Source: Vulcanimicrobiota bacterium (GTDB lineage: Bacteria > Vulcanimicrobiota > Vulcanimicrobiia > Vulcanimicrobiales > Vulcanimicrobiaceae). From it: a stretch of 31,198 bases of DNA. Shown piece after piece: positions 13,996 to 21,171 of the stretch (its first letter is position 1; each line of letters starts with the position of its first letter). The notes under the pieces are model-generated. The model saw only the letters and a program-made list of their open reading frames with translations, made no database searches and was not told the origin of the DNA. The position numbers and the translations under genes were made by a program. The DNA is taken from positions 1 through 31,198 of the forward strand of contig JAFARW010000100.1 in assembly GCA_019245275.1 (NCBI GenBank). The letters run 5' to 3'.

Positions 13996-14853
13996 GTGAG
14001 TGACCTGCAAGCGATTTCGCTTGCCATCTTGCAAGGCGTGAGCGAGTTGTTCCCCGTTAGCAGTCTCGGGCACACCATATTAGTTCCGGCGTTGCTGCAC
14101 TGGAGTGTGAACCGTCGCGACCCGACCTTTCTCGCGTTTGTCGTCGTCTTGCATTTGGGTACCGCGATCGCCCTCGTCGTCTTCTACCGTCGTGAGTGGG
14201 TGGCGCTCGTGCGGGCGCTCGTGCGTAGCATCATGCGGGGGCGGCTGTCGGACGAACGTGATGAGCGAATTGCGTGGTTGCTGGTTGTCGGATCGATTCC
14301 CGTTGGGATCCTCGGCGTCTATCTTGAATCGCCGGTGCGCAACCTTTTAGGCTCGGCCGCTTATGCCTCGATTTTCCTCATGATAAATGCGCTGATAATG
14401 TTTGTCGGCGAATTTTTTCGCAAACGCCAGCATGAGGATCGAGGGAAGCGATATAAGCGGTTGGAGGCGATGAAGTGGATCGAAGGCGTTGCGGTCGGCC
14501 TGGCGCAATCGCTCGCGCTTCTGCCCGGAATATCGCGGTCGGGTGCGTCGATTGTCGCCGGCCTAGCGGTGGATCTAGATCATGAAGACGCCGCGCGATA
14601 CTCTTTCTTGCTGGCAACTCCCGTTATCGGAGCTGCGGCGTTGATTGAGCTACCGCGGCTTTGGGAAGGCGGCACGCACGTGATCGCGCTGCAGGCGCTC
14701 TACGGCGGAATTCTCGCGGGCATCGCCGCCTATCTCTCGGTCGCCTTTCTGACAAAATATTTCCAGCGAAACGACCTTCGTCCGTTCGGCTGGTATTGCT
14801 TGGTATTCGGAGCATTGTGCCTGTGGCTGTCATACAAAGGAGTGATTTCTTGA
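13996..14853 (+). CDS. uppP: Undecaprenyl-diphosphate phosphatase UppP (BacA)
   Basis: UppP dephosphorylates undecaprenyl diphosphate so that the lipid carrier for peptidoglycan and other glycans can be reused; excess causes bacitracin resistance. The two active-site motifs are present: ILQGVSELFPVSSLGH (residues 12-27) and LLPGISRSGASIVAG (about 175-189). About eight hydrophobic segments and a length of 285 residues fit the family. The start is GTG 13996. Its stop overlaps the TTG of a small membrane protein (TTGA), and it opens a co-directional run of 16 genes. Confidence 0.95.
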   Translation: MSDLQAISLAILQGVSELFPVSSLGHTILVPALLHWSVNRRDPTFLAFVVVLHLGTAIALVVFYRREWVALVRALVRSIMRGRLSDERDERIAWLLVVGSIPVGILGVYLESPVRNLLGSAAYASIFLMINALIMFVGEFFRKRQHEDRGKRYKRLEAMKWIEGVAVGLAQSLALLPGISRSGASIVAGLAVDLDHEDAARYSFLLATPVIGAAALIELPRLWEGGTHVIALQALYGGILAGIAAYLSVAFLTKYFQRNDLRPFGWYCLVFGALCLWLSYKGVIS

Positions 14854-15038
14854 AATACGTTGCGCTCGTCATCGCCATCGTCTGCTTTGTGATTGCGATC
14901 TGCTACGCGTTAGGTGTGATTGGTTGGTTCGCCGACCCAGCGCACAAGCACCATGTCAGCCACTTTGTGCTGTTTGCCGTGTTGGGCATCCTCGCTTTGG
15001 TGTGGATGCGTTTCGCCGGTGAGCGCGCGACGCCTTAA
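14850..15038 (+). CDS. Small two-helix membrane protein, unknown function
   Basis: This 62-residue gene starts with TTG 14850, preceded by AAAGGAG at a 7-base spacing, one of the best ribosome sites in the window, and overlaps the uppP stop by 4 bases. The product has two hydrophobic helices (YVALVIAIVCFVIAICYALG and FVLFAVLGILALVWMRFAG) joined by a His-rich turn (FADPAHKHHVSHF). The hairpin resembles small DUF-type membrane proteins found beside cell envelope genes, but I do not recognise a named family. It overlaps the start of moaC by 20 bases. Confidence 0.7.
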   Translation: MKYVALVIAIVCFVIAICYALGVIGWFADPAHKHHVSHFVLFAVLGILALVWMRFAGERATP

Positions 15039-15513
15039 ACAACCCGCACTCGCGCACGTTCGTGCGGATGGTTCCGTGTCGATGGTTGATGTCTCGACAA
15101 AGAAAGCTTCGGCTCGCCGAGCCCGCGCGGAAGCACGGTTGACGTTATCTCGGGCGGCCGCAGCCGCGATACGGAAAGTGGATTTAAAAAAAGGCGATGC
15201 GCTGGCGGCGGCCCAGATCGCTGGAATCTTAGCCGCGAAACAGACGCCTGCCCTGATACCGCTCACGCATCCGCTGCCGCTTTCCAGCGTTGACGTCAAC
15301 TTCCGTTGGGATCGCAATGTGCTCGTCGTTCAAACGGATGTGCAAACGAATGCTGCCACCGGAGTTGAGATGGAAGCGCTGGTTGGGGCTGCGATTGCGG
15401 CCTTAACGATCTACGATATGGTCAAATCGCTCGAACGCGGAATTCGGATCGAAAGCATCCGGCTGATCGAGAAAACGGGCGGTAAGAGCGGCGTATGGAA
15501 GGCGTCGCGATGA
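15019..15513 (+). CDS. moaC: Cyclic pyranopterin monophosphate synthase MoaC
   Basis: MoaC converts the MoaA product (3',8-cyclo-GTP) to cyclic pyranopterin monophosphate in molybdenum cofactor synthesis. Motifs seen are SMVDVSTK near 21-28, LIPLTHPLPLSSVDVNF, GVEMEALVGAAIAALTIYDMVK and EKTGGKSGVWK at the end. The GTG at 15019 gives 164 residues, matching E. coli MoaC (161). No moaA is in the window. Its TGA overlaps the ATG of the next gene (ATGA). Confidence 0.94.
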   Translation: MSARRLKQPALAHVRADGSVSMVDVSTKKASARRARAEARLTLSRAAAAAIRKVDLKKGDALAAAQIAGILAAKQTPALIPLTHPLPLSSVDVNFRWDRNVLVVQTDVQTNAATGVEMEALVGAAIAALTIYDMVKSLERGIRIESIRLIEKTGGKSGVWKASR

Positions 15514-15992
15514 CGTACCGCGTCGCGCTGATCGTGCTTTCGGATCGCGCGGCGTCCGGAGAGCGCCCGGATCAATGTCTCCCGATCATAAAAGAACGGC
15601 TCGGACCGGCTTACGAAGTTGTTCACGAAACTGTTATCGCCGATGAGCCCGGTGCACTTCAGGCACAACTGATCGACTTGTGCGACCGAAGCGTTGCATC
15701 CCTGATCTTGACGAGCGGCGGCACGGGACTTTCGCCGCGCGATCGGACGCCGCAGACGACTGCCGGCGTCATCGATTATGAGGTACCCGGCATCGGCGAA
15801 GCGATCCGCAGCTTCTCACTCAACATCGTGCGCAGCGCGATGCTTTCGCGCGCGGTTGCCGGCGTGCGCCACCGTACGCTGATTGTCAATCTTCCGGGAA
15901 GTCCGAAAGCGGTCGGTGAGTCGCTCGATGTGATTCTGCCGGTGCTGCCGCATGCGATCGAACTTCTGAACGACCGGGTTGTTGACGGATGA
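15510..15992 (+). CDS. moaB: Molybdopterin adenylyltransferase-type protein (MoaB/Mog)
   Basis: This 160-residue MoaB/Mog-fold protein activates molybdopterin by adenylylation (Mog) or belongs to the MoaB group. It shows VALIVLSDRAASGERPD at the start, the substrate-binding LILTSGGTGLSPRDRTPQTT motif and VNLPGSPKAVGESL. The start ATG 15510 is coupled to moaC by ATGA and has GGAAGG 7 bases upstream; ATG 15495 is an alternative. Its stop overlaps the folC ATG. Confidence 0.92.
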   Translation: MTYRVALIVLSDRAASGERPDQCLPIIKERLGPAYEVVHETVIADEPGALQAQLIDLCDRSVASLILTSGGTGLSPRDRTPQTTAGVIDYEVPGIGEAIRSFSLNIVRSAMLSRAVAGVRHRTLIVNLPGSPKAVGESLDVILPVLPHAIELLNDRVVDG

Positions 15993-17320
15993 ACTACGAG
16001 CAGGCCGAGGCGTACCTCTACAGCACCGTCAGCGAAGTCGCATCGCCGCGCACGCCGTATCGCTTGGATCGCATGCGGTATTTTCTTGAAGTGCTCGGAA
16101 ATCCGCAGCGACGCTACCCCTCACTGCACATCGGGGGCACGAGCGGCAAGAGCTCGACTGCGACGATGATCGCCGCGATCCTGACGGCGAGCGGAAAGCG
16201 CTGCGGCTTGCACACGAAGCCGCATCTCGAGTCGATGACCGAGCGCGCGCGGATCGACGGCGTTTCAATTTCGCACGAACGGTTTGCAGAATTGCTGACG
16301 GACATGGGGAGCGCAATCGAGGAAGTGACACGCGAGTACAGCCGGCCCTCGTACTACGAAACGCTGCTCGCGCTTGCGTTTCTGCACTTCGCCCTGGAGC
16401 GTGTCGACATCGCGGTAATCGAAGTCGGGTTGGGCGGCACCCTCGACGGCACCAACGTCATCACACCGCTCGTCAGCGTCATCACGAACATTGGGCTCGA
16501 TCACACGGATGTACTCGGCGATACGCTGGAAGCGATCGCCGCCGATAAGGTGGGCATCGCAAAGCCGGGCGTGCCGCTCGTAACAGCAGTTTCAGATCCT
16601 GGAGCCGAGCGCGTGATTCGCGCCGGTTGCGCGGCAGCCGGCGCGCCGTACGTGTCCGTCCAATCGCAAGTGCGCGCGATCGAAGATCAGGTCGAAGGGC
16701 AGTACGGCCAGAGTTTCGTCCTCCGCACAAATCAAGCGAACTATAAGGTCGAGATGCCTCTACTCGGCGACTTTCAAATCCGCAATGCAGCGGCTGCCGT
16801 CGTAGCGCTGGAGCAACTTCCAACGCTCTATCGCGTAACGCCGCTCGATGTGGAGCAAGGCTTCGAAAGCGTGCACATAGCGGGCCGAATGGAAGTCCTG
16901 CCTGGAAACCCAACCGTCGTCTTTGACGTGGCGCACAACTCTGATAAGGCGCGCAGCTTTGCGCACGCGTTGCGGGCGCACTTTGGCGACGATCACCGCT
17001 ACTGGTTCGTGATCGCGATCGGCGAAAATAAGGACGCGAAAGAACTGTTGGAATCGTTTACCGGTTTTGAGAGCTCGTTTATCTTTACGACCTTCCATGC
17101 GGCGGGAAGGACGGCCGCAAGGCCGCAACGGCTCGCGAGCATCGCGCAAGACCTCGGTCTCTGGGGTCGTGAGATCAGCGATCCGGTCGAGGCGCTTTCG
17201 ATCGCGCGCCGCAATGCCGAACAGGGCGACATCGTCGTCGTGACCGGCTCGACGTTCGTTGTCGCGGATTTGAGAGCGTGGTGGCTTGAAAACGTCGGTA
17301 CGCAGGCCCCAGCCGGTTAA
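15989..17320 (+). CDS. folC: Folylpolyglutamate / dihydrofolate synthase FolC
   Basis: FolC adds glutamate to dihydropteroate and/or folates using ATP. It is a Mur-ligase-type protein of 443 residues: P-loop GGTSGKSSTATM (about 49-60), KPHLESMTERARIDG, GLGGTLDGTNVI, ITNIGLDHTDVLGDT and the C-terminal ligase domain with FDVAHNSDKARSF and VVTGSTFVVADLR. The P-loop reads GKSS where many FolC proteins have GKGS or GKTS. It is ATGA-coupled to moaB and is the first of four consecutive folate genes. Confidence 0.94.
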   Translation: MNYEQAEAYLYSTVSEVASPRTPYRLDRMRYFLEVLGNPQRRYPSLHIGGTSGKSSTATMIAAILTASGKRCGLHTKPHLESMTERARIDGVSISHERFAELLTDMGSAIEEVTREYSRPSYYETLLALAFLHFALERVDIAVIEVGLGGTLDGTNVITPLVSVITNIGLDHTDVLGDTLEAIAADKVGIAKPGVPLVTAVSDPGAERVIRAGCAAAGAPYVSVQSQVRAIEDQVEGQYGQSFVLRTNQANYKVEMPLLGDFQIRNAAAAVVALEQLPTLYRVTPLDVEQGFESVHIAGRMEVLPGNPTVVFDVAHNSDKARSFAHALRAHFGDDHRYWFVIAIGENKDAKELLESFTGFESSFIFTTFHAAGRTAARPQRLASIAQDLGLWGREISDPVEALSIARRNAEQGDIVVVTGSTFVVADLRAWWLENVGTQAPAG

Positions 17321-18158
17321 CGCGCGCGGCGCGCTGCGAATACGCGACCGCGAGCTTGCTTGGGGACGGCGAACTTATCTAATGGGCGTCGTGAATGTCA
17401 CGCCGGATTCGTTTTCGGGCGATGGACTTCTCAATGCAGATGATGCAATCGCTCATGCGCTGGAGCAGCACGCCGGCTCGGCCGACCTTCTCGACATCGG
17501 CGCGCAATCAACGCGGCCCGGATATACGCCGATTTCTGCAACTACCGAACGCGAGCGCCTGTTGCCCGTTGTGCAAGGCGTGCGCGCGCGCATTCACGAT
17601 GCGATCGTCTCCGTTGATACTTTTGATGCGAGCGTGCTTCAAGCCGCTTGCGAAGCCGGCGCCGACATCTTGAACTCGATCTGGGGGCTCTCAAGCGAGC
17701 TTCTCGAGGTCGTGCTCGAGCGTGAGACGCCGGTTATTATCATGCACAACAAGGAAGCACCTGTCTATGAACGCGATGTCGTCGAAGAGGTCTTGGTACG
17801 GCTTAACGAGAGCGCGCAGTTTGCAGCGCGACGCGGCGTGCCGGAGGAGCGCATCATTCTGGATCCGGGCATCGGTTTTGGAAAGCTGCCGGAGCACAAT
17901 TTGGCGATCTTGCATTCGCTTGACCGGATCGTTGCTTTGGGATTTCCCACGCTGCTCGGCACGTCGCGTAAGTCAACGATCGGCAAGCTAACGGGAAAGG
18001 AACCGCACGAGCGAATTTTTGGAACTGCGGCGACAATTGCACTCGCAATCGCCGCCGGCGTCGATATCGTTCGCGTGCACGACGTGCGGGCGATGCGCGA
18101 TGTGATCACCGTCAGCGATGCGATCGAACGTGGATGGCGGCCCGACGGGTGGACGTAA
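17286..18158 (+). CDS. folP: Dihydropteroate synthase FolP
   Basis: FolP joins p-aminobenzoate to 6-hydroxymethyl-dihydropterin diphosphate and is the sulfonamide target. Signatures are MGVVNVTPDSFSGDG (the loop after strand 1), LDIGAQSTRPGYTPIS (pterin/pABA loop), LDPGIGFGK and LGTSRKSTIGK. The family usually has G-G/A-E-S-T-R-P; here it is G-A-Q-S-T-R-P. The frame opens at TTG 17286, overlapping folC by 35 bases, which provides the conserved strand before the motif (LRIRDRELAWGRRTYL); ATG 17382 would cut it off. It overlaps folB by 25 bases. Confidence 0.95.
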   Translation: MKTSVRRPQPVNARGALRIRDRELAWGRRTYLMGVVNVTPDSFSGDGLLNADDAIAHALEQHAGSADLLDIGAQSTRPGYTPISATTERERLLPVVQGVRARIHDAIVSVDTFDASVLQAACEAGADILNSIWGLSSELLEVVLERETPVIIMHNKEAPVYERDVVEEVLVRLNESAQFAARRGVPEERIILDPGIGFGKLPEHNLAILHSLDRIVALGFPTLLGTSRKSTIGKLTGKEPHERIFGTAATIALAIAAGVDIVRVHDVRAMRDVITVSDAIERGWRPDGWT

Positions 18159-18511
18159 TCGAGATTCGCGGGATCCGGGCGCATGGGAAGCACGGAGCTT
18201 CGGAGGCGGAACGTCTGCACGACCAACCGCTTGACATTGACGTCCGAGTCGAGATCGATTTGGATGCTGCCTCGTCGAGCGACCGCCTCGAAAGAACGCT
18301 CGATTATGCAGCGCTGTCCGAGCGGCTCGTTACGACCGTGCGAGAGCATTCGTTCCGCTTGCTCGAGCGTCTCGCCGCGGAACTGCTGAACGCGATCTTC
18401 GAAGATGTGCGCGTCGCCGGCGCGGAAGTCGCGATCGCGAAACCGGAAATCTTGAGCGGCGCAACCCCCGTCGTTCGTCTGCGCAAGCGCAATCCGTGCC
18501 ATCTACGGTGA
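18134..18511 (+). CDS. folB: Dihydroneopterin aldolase FolB
   Basis: FolB cleaves 7,8-dihydroneopterin to 6-hydroxymethyl-dihydropterin and glycolaldehyde, supplying FolK. The 125-residue protein shows IEIRGIRAHGKHGASEAER, then RTLDYAALSERL, FRLLERLAAELL and AEVAIAKPE with the active-site Lys. The start is ATG 18134 inside folP; GTG 18149 is possible. The stop overlaps the folK start. Confidence 0.93.
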   Translation: MAARRVDVIEIRGIRAHGKHGASEAERLHDQPLDIDVRVEIDLDAASSSDRLERTLDYAALSERLVTTVREHSFRLLERLAAELLNAIFEDVRVAGAEVAIAKPEILSGATPVVRLRKRNPCHLR

Positions 18512-19386
18512 CTGTAGCTGCGATCGGAATCGGTTCGAATCAGGGCGATGCCGTTGCGAACGTAAATGCAGCGATCGGAGCGTTGCGCAGGCTGGGCGCA
18601 TTAACAAGTGTGTCGCGACTGTATCGTACGCAGCCATGGGGTGTAGAGGGACAGCCGGATTTTATCAACGCCGCCGTGCTTTTAGAGACACAACTGGCGC
18701 CACGTAAACTTTTAGAAGCTCTGCAATCACTCGAAGCTGAACTCGGACGGCGCCAAACGTATCGTTGGGGTCCGCGAGTCATCGATCTCGACATCCTCTA
18801 TTACGGCGAGGAGCGGATTGAAGAACCGGGTTTGATCGTTCCACATCCCCTTATGTTGGAACGCCAATTCGTTCTCGCGCCGCTGGCAGATATCGATTCA
18901 CGCTATCGCGATTTCGACCGCTCAGGATACGATCCGCAAGTCGGCGAATGCACCCCGCTCATGCCTGAAGAGAGCGACGACATCACGCAGAGAGTGCGGC
19001 GTTTCGTCGATGCGTTCGAACAAACCGACTTGATCGGTCTGCGCATCAGCGATACGAATGGTGACACGATCGAGCTGCGTCGTGCCCGTCGCGTTGCTCC
19101 GCAAGGAGGGCAAGGCGACGCTAACGGGATCGTTTCCGATGGCGCGCGCGAAGATGTTCCCGTTGATGTCATTAAAGCGAATCTTGTCGGGATCGCACAT
19201 CTGGTCAAACCGGTGCCGGCGCCGGGCGTGCAGCTCGATGAAGGCCGCGAATTGGCCTATGTTGAGGCGCTCGGTATCCGGAATCCGGTGCTTTCTCGGC
19301 GTGCCGGCCGTCTTGTCGCCGTTCTGATCGAGGACGGCGCCTCGGTCGAGTACGGCCAGCCACTCTTCGAGATTGCTCGGCCATGA
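18508..19386 (+). CDS. folK: FolK fused to a BCCP-like domain that lacks the biotin lysine
   Basis: The N-terminal half (about 1-155) is a complete HPPK, which pyrophosphorylates 6-hydroxymethyl-dihydropterin: IGIGSNQGDAVANV, YRTQPWGVEGQPDFINAAV, the signature RWGPRVIDLDILYYG and VPHPLMLERQF. With no stop codon the frame continues into an AccB-like module. First comes an AccB N-terminal-like helix and strand (ITQRVRRFVDAFEQTDLIGL, then TIELRRARR), then a Gly/Asp-rich linker, then a biotinyl-domain fold (IKANLVGIAHLVKPVPAPGV ... VEALGIRNPVLSRRAGRLVA ... SVEYGQPLFEIARP). Where biotinylated proteins read EAMKM this one reads EALGI, with GGT (19273-19275) in place of the lysine codon, so it cannot be biotinylated there. 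accC starts 3 bases later. GTG 18508 is coupled to the folB stop; GTG 18496 is an alternative. ATG 18961 could also start a separate carrier-like polypeptide. Confidence 0.9.
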   Translation: MTVAAIGIGSNQGDAVANVNAAIGALRRLGALTSVSRLYRTQPWGVEGQPDFINAAVLLETQLAPRKLLEALQSLEAELGRRQTYRWGPRVIDLDILYYGEERIEEPGLIVPHPLMLERQFVLAPLADIDSRYRDFDRSGYDPQVGECTPLMPEESDDITQRVRRFVDAFEQTDLIGLRISDTNGDTIELRRARRVAPQGGQGDANGIVSDGAREDVPVDVIKANLVGIAHLVKPVPAPGVQLDEGRELAYVEALGIRNPVLSRRAGRLVAVLIEDGASVEYGQPLFEIARP

Positions 19387-19389
19387 CGC

Positions 19390-20742
19390 GTGTTTAGAAA
19401 AGTCCTGATCGCAAACCGCGGCGAAATCGCGCTCCGCATCAATCGTGCGTGCCAAGAATTGGGCGTATCGACCGTCGCGATCTACTCCGAAGCCGATCGC
19501 AATTCGCTGCACGTCCGCCAAGCGAATGAGGCTTTTTGCGTCGGCCCCGGTTCGGCCGCACATTCATACCTGAACATTCCGAACATCGTCTCGACGGCAT
19601 TGATCACCGGTGCCGACGCGGTTCATCCCGGCTACGGTTTCTTGGCAGAGAACGCGCGCTTTGCCGAGATCTGCGGCGACCACGGTCTCGTTTTCATCGG
19701 CCCGCGGCCCGAAGTGATCGCGTTGATGGGAGATAAGGCGAATGCAAAGCGGGTGATGAGCCAAGCCGGCGTTCCGACGACACCCGGCACGGAGGTTTTG
19801 GAATCGTCCGCGGATGCGGCGCGCGCGGCTGAAAAGATTGGTTATCCAGTGCTGCTCAAAGCGACGGCCGGCGGCGGCGGGAAAGGAATGCGTGAAGTAA
19901 CTTCCGCCGATCAGATAGACAGAGCGTTTGCGACGGCGCAAGCGGAGGCCGAAGCGAATTTCAACGATGGCCGGTTATACCTCGAGAAGCTGATCAAGCG
20001 GCCGCGGCACATCGAAGTTCAGGTTTTGGGCGACAATTTCGGAAGCATCGTTCACTTGGGTGAGCGCGATTGCTCGATTCAAAAACCGTCCCACCAAAAA
20101 TTGATCGAAGAAACCCCGGCCGCGAATTTGCCGGATCGCGTACGCAAGATGCTCCACGATACGGCGCTCAGAGCGGCGAAGACGGTTTCGTATACAAACG
20201 CGGGCACGCTTGAGTTTTTGGTCAGCGAAAAGCAAGCCTACTTTATGGAGATGAACACGCGCATCCAAGTCGAGCATCCGGTTACCGAGATGGTGTACGG
20301 CATCGATCTTGTCAAGGAACAAATTCGCATCGCCGCCGGCGAGGCGCTCGGCTATACGCAAAAAGACCTTCGTCCCGGCGGCCATGCGATCGAGTGCCGG
20401 CTAAACGCCGAAGACACCGAGCGCAATTTTGCGCCTGCTGTCGGCACGTTGGCCGACGTCGTCTTTCCTGGGGGTCCCGGAATTCGGGTCGACACGCACG
20501 CGTACTCAGGCCTTGAAATTCCGCCGTTTTACGATTCGATGCTGGCAAAGATCGTCGCATTCGCCGATACGCGTGAAGCTGCGATCGCGCGGATGGAACG
20601 GGCACTGCGTGAAACGGTGATTGAAGGGGTTGCTACGACGATAACTCAGTGTTTGACGGTGCTCGGAAGCCGCGCATTTCGATCAGGCAACTACGGGATC
20701 GACTTTCTTCCGTCGCTCATGCACGAATCGCCGGCCGCATAG
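19390..20742 (+). CDS. accC: Biotin carboxylase AccC
   Basis: AccC is the ATP-dependent carboxylase subunit of acetyl-CoA carboxylase and carboxylates biotin on AccB. The 450-residue protein starts FRKVLIANRGEIALRI and has HPGYGFLAENARFA. The ATP-grasp loop is KATAGGGGKGMREV, followed by HIEVQVLGDN, the catalytic EMNTRIQVEHPVTEM and a biotin carboxylase C-terminal domain (CRLNAEDTERNFAPAVG). The start GTG is 3 bases after the folK fusion, the position usually taken by accB. No accA, accD or lysine-bearing accB is in the window. Confidence 0.96.
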   Translation: MFRKVLIANRGEIALRINRACQELGVSTVAIYSEADRNSLHVRQANEAFCVGPGSAAHSYLNIPNIVSTALITGADAVHPGYGFLAENARFAEICGDHGLVFIGPRPEVIALMGDKANAKRVMSQAGVPTTPGTEVLESSADAARAAEKIGYPVLLKATAGGGGKGMREVTSADQIDRAFATAQAEAEANFNDGRLYLEKLIKRPRHIEVQVLGDNFGSIVHLGERDCSIQKPSHQKLIEETPAANLPDRVRKMLHDTALRAAKTVSYTNAGTLEFLVSEKQAYFMEMNTRIQVEHPVTEMVYGIDLVKEQIRIAAGEALGYTQKDLRPGGHAIECRLNAEDTERNFAPAVGTLADVVFPGGPGIRVDTHAYSGLEIPPFYDSMLAKIVAFADTREAAIARMERALRETVIEGVATTITQCLTVLGSRAFRSGNYGIDFLPSLMHESPAA

Positions 20743-20748
20743 TTTGCG

Positions 20749-21171
20749 ATGCCGACACGCCGAATGGCGAGAGAACTCGCCCTGCAGACCCTCTTCAGCG
20801 TAGAAGTTGGCCACCAGCCGCCATCGGAGGCGCTCTCCCAAACGTTCACGCATAGTGGAAGCAGAGGGTCGCAACGTGCCTTCATCCAGGATCTTGTCTA
20901 CGGCACGCTCGAGCATTCTGAGGAGAGCGATCGTGCCTTTTCACCCTTGCTCGAGGGTTGGACAATCGATCGCTTACCGACAATCGATCGCCTCTTGCTG
21001 CGCATGAGCCTCTTCGAACTGCTCCATCGGCCGCAGATTCCGCGTGCCGTCGTCATCAACGAGGCCGTCGAATTGGCGAAGAAGTTTTCGACCGAAGATT
21101 CCGGACGATTTATCAACGGCGTACTTGCGGCTGCCTGCAACGGCGCGAGGAAAGCCGATGAGACGCAGTAG
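20749..21171 (+). CDS. nusB: Transcription antitermination factor NusB
   Basis: NusB binds boxA RNA with NusE (S10) to promote processive transcription of rRNA operons. The 140-residue protein shows RRMARELALQTLFSVEV at the start, DLVYGTLEHSEESDRAFSPL, the core IDRLLLRMSLFELLHR, and IPRAVVINEAVELAKKFSTE with GRFINGVLAA, all typical. It lies 6 bases after accC and overlaps the PBP gene by 14 bases. Confidence 0.95.
   Translation: MPTRRMARELALQTLFSVEVGHQPPSEALSQTFTHSGSRGSQRAFIQDLVYGTLEHSEESDRAFSPLLEGWTIDRLPTIDRLLLRMSLFELLHRPQIPRAVVINEAVELAKKFSTEDSGRFINGVLAAACNGARKADETQ

Noticed and set aside
14661..14849. 125-codon frame reaching back into uppP
   Set aside because: The part before 14850 is antinatural sequence overlapping conserved uppP; the strong ribosome site fits TTG 14850.
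18961..19386. Normal biotinylated AccB
   Set aside because: The biotin site reads EALGI; there is no lysine in the hairpin position.
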